Positions 1-11,274 are shown, counted from the stretch's first letter. The stretch: DNA of 64,000 nt from Gnetum montanum (GCA_015680685.1 MNCI01009650.1:1031196-1095195); one strand, 5' to 3'. The notes: generated from the sequence alone by a model not told the origin. Numbers and translations: made by a program.

Positions 1-2596
1 GATCAGAGAGTTTCCTGGGAAGGTGGCCTACCTTGATCCAGTCGGTAACAGTATGTGTTAACATAACCGTATGCGTTGAGCTCTGTTGTTGGTTTGAAGG
101 GAGCTCCAAAGCCTTGTTTGTTGGAGGAGCATGTATAGACTCAACCACTTGTGGTTGTGAGAGCTTGTTTGGGCTTTTGGTTGTGAAGAAAGATCTTCTT
201 TTCTTGTGGTTTTCAAAACTAGCAGCAGGTTGAAGGTTTATGGCTCTCATAGCATTACGTTGTTGTGGTTGAGTGGGGAATTCCCCTTGCATTGTTGGAG
301 TGGGCAGTAGTGGAACTATTGGCGTAAGAGTGACAGATGGATTTAGAGGATGGTACGTGTGTGGAGTGTCTCCTATAGGAGAAGGAGTCCTAAAATACTC
401 CTGAACTTGGTAGTGACGTTGTGGAGCTGCATGACCCATAGAGTCACTTGGAGAAATCAGCTGCTATACATAATAGCCATACGGGGCTGGTTGCCGGTAA
501 GGGTATTATTGTCTTGGCAGTGGCATCCCCCATGACTGTGGGTATTGCCACTACTGATGTTGCCTAATGGGTTGTGGTGGAGTTCCACTTGGATAGTATG
601 TTAACGGTTGGTGGAACTGTCTTGGGTTACCTTGGGGATAAGGTAGCCTTCAGGATGCCTGCCATTTGTTAATTCTTGGGTTGAGTGAATACACCCCATA
701 CTCTTATAGATGTGAGATAATTGGACAACATCCGTTAGGATGGTCATATTGGCAGATCTCACATCCACCATTATTATCTGTATCCGAATCCACAACATCA
801 TCGGCCATAGTCATTTTTCCCTTACCCTTGTCATGTGCATGGCTTGAATCTCTCTGCTTTTTCTTATCATGGTCACTTCTTCATTCCTCCTTAGATTCCT
901 CTATAATTTTTAGGATAGTTTTGAATCTAGAGTCTAAGGAATCCCACATTTGATCCACCTTAGTTGACACTTCGGTTGTTAGCTTTTGAAGCAACAAGGT
1001 TTTTCTATTCACCAACTCTTTGAGTGGTGACTCATCCTCTTCATCGTAGAATTTCACTCCTCTCTCTCGGAGGGAAGGATCATGGTTATATTCTTCCACG
1101 CTTTCTCTTTTTTGTAGCTCCCCTTCTTCTCTGGCTACTTGCTCCAACAATCTATGCACCTCATGGGACCTAAGTTCAAATAATCTGCCTTGGGCATAAG
1201 TCCCAAGGGTTCTCCTAGTTTCATACCTTAGCCCATCTACGAGATGGCGAAGTTGATCCTGTTGTGCGTAGCCATGGCCGGGACAACGATGTAGCAATGC
1301 ATAGTATCGGCCCATGGCAGCATCCAAGGGTTCATGATTACCTTGTTTCCATCCTTGGATCTGTTTATGCAAATTTGACACTCTGGAGTACGTTTGATAT
1401 TTATCGTTGAATACCTCTAACATTGTACTCCATCTCCTAATGGTTTCTGGCTCTAAGGATCAGTGCCAACTCTCTGCTTCCTTTATGAGTGTCCTAGGAA
1501 ACAACTTTAATTTATGCCATTTGTTTTCTATGTTTTGCAAGGTGCAGGCATCATGGAATGCTTGTAAATGATTTTGCGGATCAGCGTTGTATCCTCCTTC
1601 AAATCGGGGGATATTATTCATATCTAGTCGTTTGATCCGTCTATCATTTTGATGCCTTATAGGTATCCTAACTACCTCCATGACATCTAACATACTCTGG
1701 GTTGCTAGTAGGGGTTCATCATGATCATCTCTCTCATGATGTCTATGATGCCTACGTGGTTCCCTACTTTTCCTTCTTTCATGCCTTGATTCTCTTGACT
1801 GCCCTCGTCCTCTCTCTCGACTCTCTCATCGAGGTTTCTCATCTCGCTTACCCTTATCCTCACCGTTGTGCTCTATGTGGCTGCATCCTGATGTGGAAGG
1901 AGAGGGTGAATGGTGTTATGAAGGGGAAGAAGAAGGAGAACCATGGTCATGATGATGTTTCTTACCTTCTCTTCGATAGCTTCGACCCTGATCGTGATGA
2001 TGATCTGAGTGTCCGTCCTTATCATGTGTTTTTGTTCCCTTAGTGAACACTTGGTGTTCATGGGTATCAAAACTAGGGTTATGGATCGTGGAGCATAAGT
2101 TCTGATACCCCACCTCCTCACCTTTGTTAGGAGGGGGAACATCATTCGATAGTGAACCTATTATAATGGGTCCACCATCTCTGATTTCGCTTAGGACGTG
2201 TGGAACCCCTTTGCCCTTCAACAATGTATGATGGCTCTCTTGCCACAAGTCCCTTAAACGTTGTGCTTCTGTGGGATGGTAATCTCTTATATTGAAATCT
2301 CCTACAACGTATTTAGCATATAGCTGTGTCATGCCTATCTGTGCAAGAGCACGAAGGAGCATGTTGGGAACTGCCTGATCTGGGGGTAACACTATGTTAC
2401 CTTGCAAAGCTCACCAATGCAGTTGTTCATCCTAATGGAGGATAAAAGTGAAATCGGGTATATACTCATTGGGATGAGCATATACTATTCGATACTGTTG
2501 AGGAATTAGCAGTTCTCAATTATGCATGTTAGACTACTGATTGTTTTTTGTATGATCCCTAGGTGGTGAAGTGCTCTTGTTCGAAGAAGAAGACAT
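1..2596 (-). pseudogene. Athila-like gag of element A, decayed, cut by the window edge
   Basis: This is the capsid/nucleocapsid region of a Ty3/gypsy Athila-lineage retrotransposon, read right to left. The ATG at 2596 lies about 130 bases inside the PBS, as in copies C, D and E. Pieces recur in the family order: an N-terminal stretch with EYIPDFTFILH and GNIVLPPDQ, a Ser/His/Asp-rich low-complexity segment near 1900-2050, the gag core (IPRFEGGYNADPQNHLQAFH near 1560-1620; YQTYSRVSNLHKQIQGWKQG near 1350-1400), and a zinc-knuckle-like CEICQYDHPNGCC near 745-780. At the left edge the frame reaches TVTDWIKVGHLPRKLSD, which precedes the protease in copies C and D, so protease and pol lie outside the window. 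Stops and frameshifts break it into several ORFs, the longest at 881-1423 and 1916-2407. It is non-functional as it stands. Confidence 0.9.
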
Positions 2597-2724
2597 CTTA
2601 ATTTAGTTCGGTGTGCTGATTAACTGTTATATAAGTTTTTTTGTTTAATTAACCCTAAGGGTTCGTTTAAGCTCCCAACGATGTGAGTGATTTCCTATGT
2701 TCTACTTAGTGCACAAACACTTAG

Positions 2725-2742
2725 TCCCTAGCAATGGTGCCA
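2725..2742 (-). other. Primer-binding site of element A
   Basis: On the minus strand TGGCACCATTGCTAGGGA begins one base inside the LTR. It matches the complement of the plant tRNA-Asp 3' end (TGGCGCCGTTGCCGGGGA) at 14 of 18 positions. All four differences are G-to-A or C-to-T, as expected from methylated-cytosine decay. It fixes the element's orientation and its 5' LTR. Confidence 0.85.
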
Positions 2743-2743
2743 A

Positions 2744-3580
2744 TGATGAGTGGCAAGGTACCCCTAGACTCAACCATACGAATATGAGCATTACATGCGC
2801 GATCTAGTCGAATTCCATAGACTAAGTGCTTACATGCCTTATGGAACACTTAAGGTTAATTGTTCATTGTCTTCCCAGACTTACTTGTATTTGTCATGGT
2901 GTATGGTTAAGTAAGTTTGAGGTATGTGATTTTTATAGCTTTTATGTTTTATCTCCTATGCTGATGAGGTGAAGGGTGAATAGACTAATTAACTAACTTT
3001 AATTAACTAACTAAGCCTTAACTAACCTAGCATCAGTATTCATTCCCACTTACCATTCACACCCTAAACCAATGCAACCTTTGGGCTTACCAAACGCTAT
3101 TCGTTGCTAGGATTACCAAGCGTAACGCATGTGTTCAAAGCGGTCATATTGAATGCACTTAACTAGGAGAGAAGGGTTGAGAGAGATTTAATTAACTAAT
3201 AAAGTAATTAAACAATAAACAATAAATAACAGTAAATAAAGTCCTATTTAGCCTATTCCATGCATTGCAAGGTTTATCCAAGAAGTTCATCTTTATTTCC
3301 GTACACAAACTTGTGTTCAGGTGCAATATTTGCTCGAATAAAGATCCGTTCACTTTGGAGCTCCTACTACAAGCACATGGAAAATATTCTATCTATGGAG
3401 AGGTAAAACTGCCAGAGTTTTGCTATGGTCTAGGCCTAGAATGAGAAACAAGGGAGAGTTGCCTCTTATTTATAAACTTGGCGGTGCACCGCGATATCAC
3501 GGGGGACGACGCGATATCGTGTGGGATGCGATATCGTAGCGGATGCGATATCACGGCCCATGCGATATCATGTCCCATCA
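2744..3580 (-). repeat. 5' LTR of element A (837 bp)
   Basis: On the minus strand it opens TGATGGGACATG and closes with the family end GGGGTACCTTGCCACTCATCA, then runs into the PBS. A TATA box (TTTATAAATAAG) lies near 3468-3478, downstream of the GATATC array. It is closest to solo LTR I (43539-44489): both keep uneroded CGATATCG units and share most of R-U5, so they form one subfamily. The matching 3' LTR is outside the window, so the target-site duplication cannot be tested. Confidence 0.9.
3493..3569 (-). promoter_or_regulatory. U3 array of five GCGATATC units
   Basis: GATATC occurs at 3493, 3513, 3530, 3547 and 3564, a spacing of 20, 17, 17 and 17 bp. Each is preceded by GC, and two are followed by G to give the palindrome CGATATCG. 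The array sits between the LTR start and its TATA box, where upstream promoter elements are expected. Which protein binds it is unknown. Every Athila-like LTR here with its U3 present carries a version. Confidence 0.75.
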
Positions 3581-4075
3581 GAGTGTTAAAAACCTTAAGT
3601 GTTATAATAAACAAGCAATGCATTAATGCTAGAAACCTTAACTTTTCCACCCAAGAGACCATAACCATCATAACAAGGCACACATAAGGAAAAAGGAACC
3701 AACTTTGTAAGGTCATACAAGGAGATAGAAACTTTTTGGGCACTTTTGTAAAAATTTTTCTAACTTTGCAATCATATGAACTCAATGAGACTAAGGCATG
3801 GATAAGTATAAAAATATTAATGCTAAATAACAACATCTTAGTAACATATGATCTTTGATTGATTGCAGATGACCCCAAAAGGAGGAGCACAAGGAGAACC
3901 TGCACAATGTGTAGCCAAATGCCCACAAGGTGATCAAGGCTAGTAAGGTGAGCAAGTAGTGCATGAGAAGCAAGAAGTTCAATGCTTTAGCATCCATCAT
4001 GAGGCTCCTATAACTAGGTAGTTGGTCTAAGGAGAGGCCATAGAACCCCATGCTTTCATGTAGGGATAATGTCTC
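3581..4075. other. No gene recognised
   Basis: This AT-rich stretch beyond the LTR of element A is presumably the site into which A inserted. Overlapping short ORFs on both strands (for example minus-strand 3791-4108) have no motif I recognise and look like chance openings. Confidence 0.4.
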
Positions 4076-5460
4076 ATGTTGTTCATGGAATTCCTGGAAG
4101 CGATTCAAGAAAAATCCATGTTAACCATGATCATCATGGAGATGAACTTCGGTCCATTTATGGAGTTTGCTTTAGAAGTAGTTTCGACACAACTTCAGGC
4201 ATCACCTTTATGGCCTATTCTTTTAGATAGTGATGAGTGGTATCTTGGTAAAACATACCAATTCTAGCACAATAAAGATGAAGGCCCCACCATCAACATT
4301 TGTTAAGTCAATGTTTTATTTTTGGTTAAAGTAATTGCAACAGCTCTCAATTTACCAAATGAAGGAGCTAAATTAGCTCATCTGTCTACAAGATTTGACC
4401 TTGACACAAGAAAGCTGTGGTTGAGATGAGCATACGACAAGAGGATAAAACATACAATGAATTGACTTTGGAGAAAAGGGCATACTTCAAGATAGGCATG
4501 CATCATCTCTTCCCAACAAAGAAGCTTAATAGAATTTCAACTTATGTAGCCAAGGGAAGTGTCCTCTTAATGGGCAAATATGTAGCTAACCTTCCCCAAG
4601 TATACTGCACGAAGATTCAAAGGTGGTTCAAGGAGAAAAAGGCAGGGAAGCCAACACTTCCATTCCCTTACCTAATCAAAAAGATGTGAAAATGCACTAG
4701 AATCCTAGGGTACACAAATGACATCACTAAGAAGGATTAGAACACTTCCTTCGCAGAGTTTCTTAAATTAGCAGCACTAAGGAAAGACCTTGGTGAAGAA
4801 CAGAAACCTAAGAAGGAAGCAAAACTGAAAAAGAAATAGAATGAGAGCTTGAACAGCACCATGAAACACAAGCTCTACCACTACCACCACAAGATTATAG
4901 GTCAGAAATAAGCCATTTTTAGAGAATTTCTAAAATAATGAGTTGGGAAAGCAGAGAGAAATCAAGTATATTTAGAGTTCTAGATGTGGTGTAGCCCACC
5001 CTTTCAACTGATCTGACAAGAGGAAAAATATCATTGCAATTAGGAGGAGATTCTTAGTAGTACAAGCAAATCTCATTGATGAGGACCCAACTGTAGTGGA
5101 GCATAGGTAGTTTCTTATGTGGTTAGGACTTAGCCAAGTCCAAGTAGAAATTGACAAGAAATACTACAACTTCATATGCACAAAAATCCAAGTAGGTTTT
5201 CACATCCCACAAAAAGAGTTTGACTTGAAGCCTCACTACGAGTTGGCCTAGAACTATGGGAAGGAATACATCACTTCATTATATGACAACATTGAATTAT
5301 TCAAATTTTACATGCACTTGTTGGCAAAAATGGTAAGTGTATATGAGGATGGTGAAGTAAGTAAACAAGCTAGTTTAGGAACTCACTTAAAGGATCATGA
5401 TGAGTTCAAAGTTGAGTGCTAGCTAGATACATTCACCTTTTCCAATGATCTATTTCAGAG
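4076..5460 (+). pseudogene. Decayed ORF of unassigned plant-transposon type
   Basis: A plus-strand coding trend can be followed through stops and at least one frame change. Readable blocks are LWPILLDSDEWYLGKTYQF (near 4210-4265), ALNLPNEGAKLAHLSTRFDL (near 4340-4400), LTLEKRAYFKIGMHHLFPTK followed by LNRISTYVAKGSVLLMGKY (4460-4585), FPYLIKKM (to 4686), a Lys-rich patch (near 4790-4840) and VGFHIPQKEFDLKPHYELA (near 5190-5250). The pattern of an aromatic-rich block ending in a basic PTKxLNRIS motif and then a FPYLI motif recalls the 'putative plant transposon protein' family often found beside Tat and Athila elements. That assignment is from memory of the family's pattern and is tentative. 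It lies just upstream of an LTR start, so an accessory 3' ORF of a retroelement is the main alternative. Confidence 0.4.
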
Positions 5461-5676
5461 GTGACCATGTTTAAATTTTTGTCTCCTACTTCAATGATAA
5501 ACCAAGCTTTCCTTATGATCTTAATGAATCCAAGTTCCCAACCCACTTTCTTGTTTACTTTACCATTCACTTTAGCAGCTTTTATTACGGTGCCTTAACC
5601 TTCACCAGTAATTTTCTCTGTGCTTCAACATTTTACAATGTTAGCTAGTCCTTCCCCTGGAATGCAAATTCCATGC

Positions 5677-6080
5677 TGATGAGTCATAATTTGGTCTACC
5701 CTGATATCGGAGCCTCAATATTAGATACCTGATATTAGAACGCAAGAAGCAATGTTAGATATCTGATATCATCTCTTCTGTGTTAGCCTATAAATATAAC
5801 ACTCGGGTGCATGGTTGGAATATAGTTTTAGTTCTTAGTTTTTGATAGTTTTTCTTAGATTTTTGAATTCAAGTTCTATCATTCCAAGTGTATGCCTATA
5901 GTGTGATGCTTGTAATTGTATGACACCTTTGCTTGAGTGTGATGTACTTGGACACGTTACATGACTAGAAATAAAGATTGAGATTACTTCCATCATTGTT
6001 GCATTCACTTAGATTTATTATTACTTTAATTATTTAATTGTTTAATTATTTACTATTTTCTTTAGTTAATGTTTCCATTT
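5677..6080 (+). repeat. 5' part of an Athila-like LTR (element B)
   Basis: It starts TGATGAGTCATAA, carries decayed GATATC/GATATT units between about 5700 and 5770, and has CTATAAATA at 5788-5796, followed by U5-like sequence containing GAAATAAAGA. It stops at the single N at 6081. The missing 3' part is present next door, but inverted. Confidence 0.75.
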
Positions 6081-6081
6081 N

Positions 6082-6427
6082 TAAGCGTTCATGCACGATA
6101 TGGTTAAATTCCATGGATTAAACTAGTTGTGCATCTAAATCATTATGCTTTAATTGTATTTCGTTGTCTTCCCACTTTGACTAGTGATAGCTTTGTCATG
6201 TATGGTTTAGTCCAAAGTGAGGCATTTGATGTTTTCTAATGCTATGCTTCTCGTAATGATGATAAGGAGATAAAGTAACTAAGCTAATGAACAATGGAAA
6301 ATAAGATCTAAACTAGCCAGCATCTGTCCCCAATCATCCATACATGCTTTGGACTTCATATAACTACCGCTAGGATTTCCAAGTGTACATCACTAGGTGT
6401 GCCAAATGATACACTGCTAGATTATAA
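6082..6427 (-). repeat. LTR 3' part in inverted orientation, bracketed by two Ns
   Basis: Read on the minus strand, this 346-bp piece continues the LTR at 5677-6080. It shows the family's TTTGGCACACC and CTAGCGG blocks, then GGACTAAACCATACATGACA, then GTGGGAAGACAACGA. It closely parallels the LTR fragment at 61187-61466. As written it is backwards relative to its neighbour, and its ends coincide exactly with the ambiguous bases at 6081 and 6428. Confidence 0.75.
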
Positions 6428-6428
6428 N

Positions 6429-8370
6429 AGCCCTCAAGAGCTCCACAAGGCTTGGATCAAGTCTTTCAACTGATCTAGGACCTTACTAAGAAGCTACAAA
6501 AACTCGAGGCTAGTACCACTCAAATGGTAAAGGTTATGGATTTTTACCAAGATGATTCCATTAGCCCTACCCTTCCTCAAGTCACATGATCCATAGGCAT
6601 GCCTATCCCAAAATTCACCAAATGCAATGATGAAGGATACCTTAACACACATCTTATCACATTCCAGTTTGATTATCTCCTATTGCAAGAATGACCTCAC
6701 ATAATACTGTGGATTTTTCCTATGTCCCTAAAAGGAAAAGGCTTTGGACTACTATCAAACATTACCTAGAGGTTCTATTTCTTCCCTTAAAGACTTGATA
6801 AACTAATTCATCAACCACTTTAGATATAACTTGAAGCCTTGTACGACATTTGAACAACTCATGAAAGTGAGGTAGGAGCCACTTGAACCTATCCTAAGAT
6901 TCATTCAAAGGTGGAATACAATGCTAAATGAGATTTTAGAGCCTATCTCTAAAATCCACCTCTTGGCCATCTTCAAAGGAGTAGTAAATGATTTCATCAA
7001 GTCAAAGCTCTACTAGTTAGAATCCCAATCATTGAGCCAAGCTTTTCCACAAATTAAGAACATTGAGGAGGCTATTGAAGCTAGCAATGATCTGGCCTAT
7101 GTGGCCTATAAAAACCAATACACTATGAGGGACAAGGATGAGACCAAACAAGCACAAATAACCTTAGCTGCACTAACAAAAGAGCCTAAACAAGTAGAAA
7201 GGTTCAAGTCACCTCCACGCAATACATCTTTTGACTCATCTTAATTATCTACCTCCTATCCACCCAACCAGCTAAGACAAATTTTGACTGCAAGTATAGG
7301 ACTAGGTATGCTAAGTTGCCTATGAAGCCCTTTGAGTTTCTAGAATAGTTTCTTAGAAACAACCATATTCAACACAAGCAACTATCTAAGAAAGCTTGTA
7401 AGAGGCATGATTGTCTATGTGAGATAGGTAGAGATCCAATGATAATAACCAAAGATGATCTAAAACTACCAAAGTACTTCAGACTAGATAGGTTTTGCCA
7501 TTATCACCAACTAGATGGTCATGATACCAATTTTTGCCTAGCCTTGAAAAATGATCTCTAGAAGATGATTGACTATGAAGAGCTAGCATTGAATGAGCCC
7601 AACTCTCCAAATACTAATAATAATTCTTACATCATAGCCTCATTCAAAAGAGCCAAATAGTCCTCATAGAAAACCATTTGCTATCAAGGTACCATCAGCT
7701 AGTACTCAGCCCCAAAACCTAAAGCCTAGAACATCCTTTGTTATACGAGTACCACCTTCAACTCCCAAAGAGCCTTTTGTGATACATGTTTCTCCTTCAG
7801 TGGCATTAATATCACAACCCAAACAACATATTACAAACCCTTCTAAGGCTAGAAAACAATTTGTTATTAGTATCCCTGTATCATCCACAAGCAAACCCAT
7901 GATAACTCGTGAGTAAAGCTTACCTATTGAGGCCAATAACTCAATACTTAACAAGAAATCACCACCATAAAGATGATGAAAATAACATGTCTCCAAACCA
8001 ACATCTAAGCCCACTAAAGGTAGCCAACAATCAAAGGCTTGGAACCAAGCTAACCCTCAAATGTCTACACCAAGAGTAGCCTTACCTATGACCTCAACTA
8101 TTCAGACTGCGTTAACCAGTCAATCAAAAGAGCATCACAAACTAGGTATAAGGGGGCCAAGCAACATACGCCAAGACATGAACTAAAAATTCTAGGAAGA
8201 ATGGAGGAAATTAGGACCACTAAGGCTAAAAAATTACATGCCAAGGAAAAAATTTCCTTGTAATAATGGAACAAGCCAAATGGTCCCTAAAATAAAAGAA
8301 CACATTTTTGAACCTATACAACCTAATCATGACTTCTCCTACTCATAGAGATGTGCTAGTTAAAGTGTTA
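6429..8370 (+). pseudogene. Tat-like gag remnant
   Basis: This is the nucleocapsid precursor of a Ty3/gypsy element unlike the Athila gags in the rest of the window. In order it shows IPKFTKCNDEGYLNTHLITF (near 6608), a decayed ALDYYQTLPRGSISSLKDLI block (near 6735-6800), FEQLMKVRxEPLEPILRFIQ (near 6850-6910), and an open stretch at 7032-7244 with an EEAIEASNDLAYVAYKN helix. A zinc-finger-like segment FCHYHQLDGHDTNFCLALKN (near 7493-7552) gives C..H.....H....C spacing as in Tat/Ogre gags. Several stops and frame changes interrupt it, and the region from about 7600 to 8370 is low-complexity linker. The order of domains and the following protease support the call. Confidence 0.65.
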
Positions 8371-8960
8371 AACTCTATTCCCATGAGTAGAGACATGCAT
8401 CAACAAAGAATCTATTCACTCTATCATTGAGAAAACCTTGCTTAGGAAAGACAAGCATCACCCCATGCTCACCTTTCATAACAGTGAAATGAAGATTGAC
8501 TAGAGAAATGGAGAAGTGCTATTTGCTCCTCTTCTCATTACCATATGCATTGGCAAGTATAAGGTTCATTGTGTCCATGTAGATGATAGGACAATAATTA
8601 ATGTGGTGCCATTTACTGTTATTGAGAAACTAAGCCTAATTGAAAGTATCCAAGAAACCTCTACCTCTATTGTCAAGTCATTCAACAAGTTGTGGATAGC
8701 CGTATGAGGTTTCATCTCCTTGGATTTTGTAGCTAGAGAATAGTTTTCCACATTTGCCAATTTTCTAGTAGTTGAAGAGATACTAGGTTTTAACTTGATC
8801 CTAGAAAGGCCATGGTTAGCAAAGTTCGAGTAGTTTCACCTCCTATACATTAGGAGATTCATTTGCCATATGAGGGTGATGAAATCATGATTTGTGGAGA
8901 CAACTTGTTTCTACCATTAATGAACAATGTCAACATTGAATGAGGTTCAAAGGTGGAGTT
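8371..8960 (+). pseudogene. Tat-like aspartic protease remnant
   Basis: A retropepsin-like domain follows the gag linker. VHVDDRTIINVVPFTVIEKL lies at about 8573-8632; relatives have D-x-G-S/T at this position, so the catalytic loop is altered. SFNKLW (near 8680) and NLILERPWLAKFE (near 8793-8831) match the flap and the ILGRPWL hallmark of Tat proteases. Frameshifts separate the blocks. No RT, RNase H or integrase follows. Instead the sequence passes directly to the tandem repeat at 9291, so pol appears to have been deleted. Confidence 0.6.
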
Positions 8961-9290
8961 TCAAGATGAAACTACCAACACTCAAGCTAGGATCAATAAC
9001 AACAATAATAACTAACATGCTAATAGTACCCATGCTACAACATTGGATGACCAATAAAAACATCTACTGTTGACCATATTGAACACTAAAAATTGTGAAT
9101 GTAGAAACCTGCAAAAGGGGTTCCTGAATCTATTGAAGATCAAAAAACAAATTCACAGTCAACATTTTTTCCCTTCCTTTATTAATCATTGTTTGTCTAT
9201 ATTTGTGGCCTTATACCATGTTTCAATGTTTGTTTTATTCCTATGTTTTCTTCCAAGATTATCCCATGCTTGCTAAAACATTGAAATTGT
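8961..9290 (+). other. Linker after the protease, no domain seen
   Basis: An Asn-rich stretch (near 8995-9015) is followed by AT-rich sequence. It is the expected place for the missing pol, but I see no RT or integrase motif on either strand. Confidence 0.45.
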
Positions 9291-9390
9291 GGCCTACCAA
9301 GGCTTAAAATTGGTAATACCATGGCCTCCTAGGCCTAAAACTGCTGAAGCCATGGCTTGCCAAGACCTAAAACTGGTAAATACATGGCCT
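9291..9390 (+). repeat. Tandem repeat, about 3.2 copies of a 31-32 bp unit
   Basis: Units start at 9291, 9323 and 9354, plus a partial at 9386. Each reads roughly GGCCTnCCAAGGCCTAAAAC followed by TGGTAATACAT. The same unit occurs twice, in the opposite orientation, at 55202-55252, just 3' of the integrase of Tat element H. In both places it is on the 3' side of the coding region, which suggests a Tat 3'-UTR repeat. Confidence 0.8.
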
Positions 9391-10860
9391 CTCTTCATTT
9401 CCCTTGCATATACATGATGACCGATTTTTATTTTTATTTTTAGAATGATGTCACATTTTACAATTTACATTACATTGTCAAATTTTACTTTGTAGCATTA
9501 CATTTTACTTTCATTTTTGACGGTGTAGCCTAATTATATTGTTTATATAAGGTATAAAACAATAAAAAAACATAAAACACAAAAAGCAAACAAAGCCAAA
9601 GATTGTGACCAAGGAGCAATGTTAAGCCTATCAATTTATGGCATTATGAATGTAGAATATGGCCAGGCAGCCAGTGACCATAGCCATAATTACTCAGTAT
9701 AATACAAAAGGACGATACATAGTCCCTGAAGCCATAAATGTAACAATAAGCTAACAGCTATTAGACGAACAAGATGAAAACACATCATCAGCGCCAACAG
9801 CTTAGAAGAGCTCACTAAAGAAAGGGAGGAAATGTTGCTAGAGCCACCATCCTCATTTACCAGGACTTAAAACTGAATTTTAGCACATCAGAATGTATAT
9901 CTTGGAGCCCGCGAAAACTGGCTCAAGATGGATTACTGGGAGATGCTTTAAAGAAAAAAAGAGAGCAATTATTATAATCCTCTCAAAAATCGGGTTCACT
10001 GGTGCTGAGAACGAAGTTCAAGCCTACAACTTAAATTTTCTCAACAAAAGGTTGCAATAGAATTAGAATCGGTACATATTTCATTTGTTAATTGCCTTTT
10101 ATATCAAAATGGAACCTGATTGAGCTTTTCTAAACGTTGGATTTATATTTTTGAACTTGAAGAAATATTTCTGAAGGTAAAAGCTTTGGGATTCTGATCC
10201 AAATCTCAAATCCTTGTAGATTTTAAATATCTATTTTATCATGATTTATTAGGCTAAAAAGTTTCATAAACAGCATGATCTTTAAGAACATTGCAATCAT
10301 ATGTCTCTAAACACTTGCTCTCTGCGTAACATTTTTCAATGATTATTCAACCGAAGTTTCCATTCTTGCAAAACTCAAACATGTCCATGAAATAACAACT
10401 CTAGTACATAAAAAAAGGAAAAAAAAAAAACATAACAGATGAAATACGATAATATCATGATGCTGCATGTCTTGGATTTTTCGACAGAATTCTGGGCATT
10501 CAAAGTGTTAGTTGTAGGTACGAGACCTTAGGGTATTAAAACTCCACAGGCGAAAATAAATTTTTAAATCCAAAATATCTCTCATCCTTTATTTAATTAT
10601 GCCACACCGAAGTAACGTGGCAAACATAACAGAGAACTTTGAAAATATATCCAGTACATCCATGTCCATCGCAAATAATGGTAGCGATTGCTTGACTGTT
10701 GATGAAAAATCCTCGAATTTAACTAGGAGTGACCAGCACTCCGTTTTCAAATTCTCGGATCTAATTTTCACAAAGATTCATCATGTTGTCTGATTTGAAA
10801 CCCTGACCTCAAACAACATACTTTGCTATTTAGAATGCAAGAAACAAAGTTGATCTAGCA
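9391..10860. other. No gene recognised; AT-rich sequence becoming CpG-retaining
   Basis: The first part has short TTACATTA-type repeats (9440-9520) and A-rich runs (9555-9590, 10400-10430). From about 9900 rightwards CpG dinucleotides become frequent compared with the retroelements, and no TE motif is visible. This may be low-copy genomic sequence flanking the exon-like fragment at 10864-11022. Short ORFs on both strands at 10589-10793 have no recognisable features. Confidence 0.45.
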
Positions 10861-10863
10861 AAT

Positions 10864-11022
10864 TTAAAGTTCAAGAAGAAGCGCCAGCAGGCCAAGCATG
10901 CTCCTCAGCTTCAGGTTTCGCATCAAATTGCTGGCAATCGTATCAACAACACCGGCAGTGTCGATGGTGCCCGTGCTTTTTATCCATGCTACTACGCCGT
11001 TGCCGTCGACAACAGGCTGCTT
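10864..11022 (-). pseudogene. Exon-like fragment of an unrecognised host gene (C-terminal end)
   Basis: On the minus strand 52 codons run open to a TAA at 10864-10866. The protein reads VVDGNGVVAWIKSTGTIDTA from 11013, continues GVVDTIASNLMRNLKLRSML, and ends in a Leu-rich tail. Codon third positions are GC-rich and CpG is retained, unlike every ORF around it. Just upstream on the same strand is GAAGCAG, a possible splice acceptor, followed by AT-rich sequence where the frame closes with a stop, so this could be a terminal exon. The plus strand also reads open here, so strand is inferred from the more protein-like composition. I do not recognise the family. No upstream exon was found, so it is likely a fragment. 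Confidence 0.4.
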
Positions 11023-11274
11023 CTACCATGGTATATGTATGTACCCAAGTCCAGGACATTGTAGGAAAATGCCATGTATGTCTAGTTTTTTCATATGTAA
11101 AATTTTGCAGTAAAAGGTGGTGTCGTGTTAAATACTGTTTGTATTAAATAGTGGAATATGAGTTGAACATATCCCCTCTTAAAATAACTAGTCTTGTTCC
11201 TCTCTTATATAACTAGTTTTGTTCTCCACATGGGGAAATTGCCAAAAAATATTATTTAATTAATTTATACTATT

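Noticed and set aside
6060-6440. Genuine inverted LTR repeat forming a hairpin
   Set aside because: The two pieces are different parts of the LTR, not copies of one another, and the ends coincide with Ns. An orientation error is simpler.
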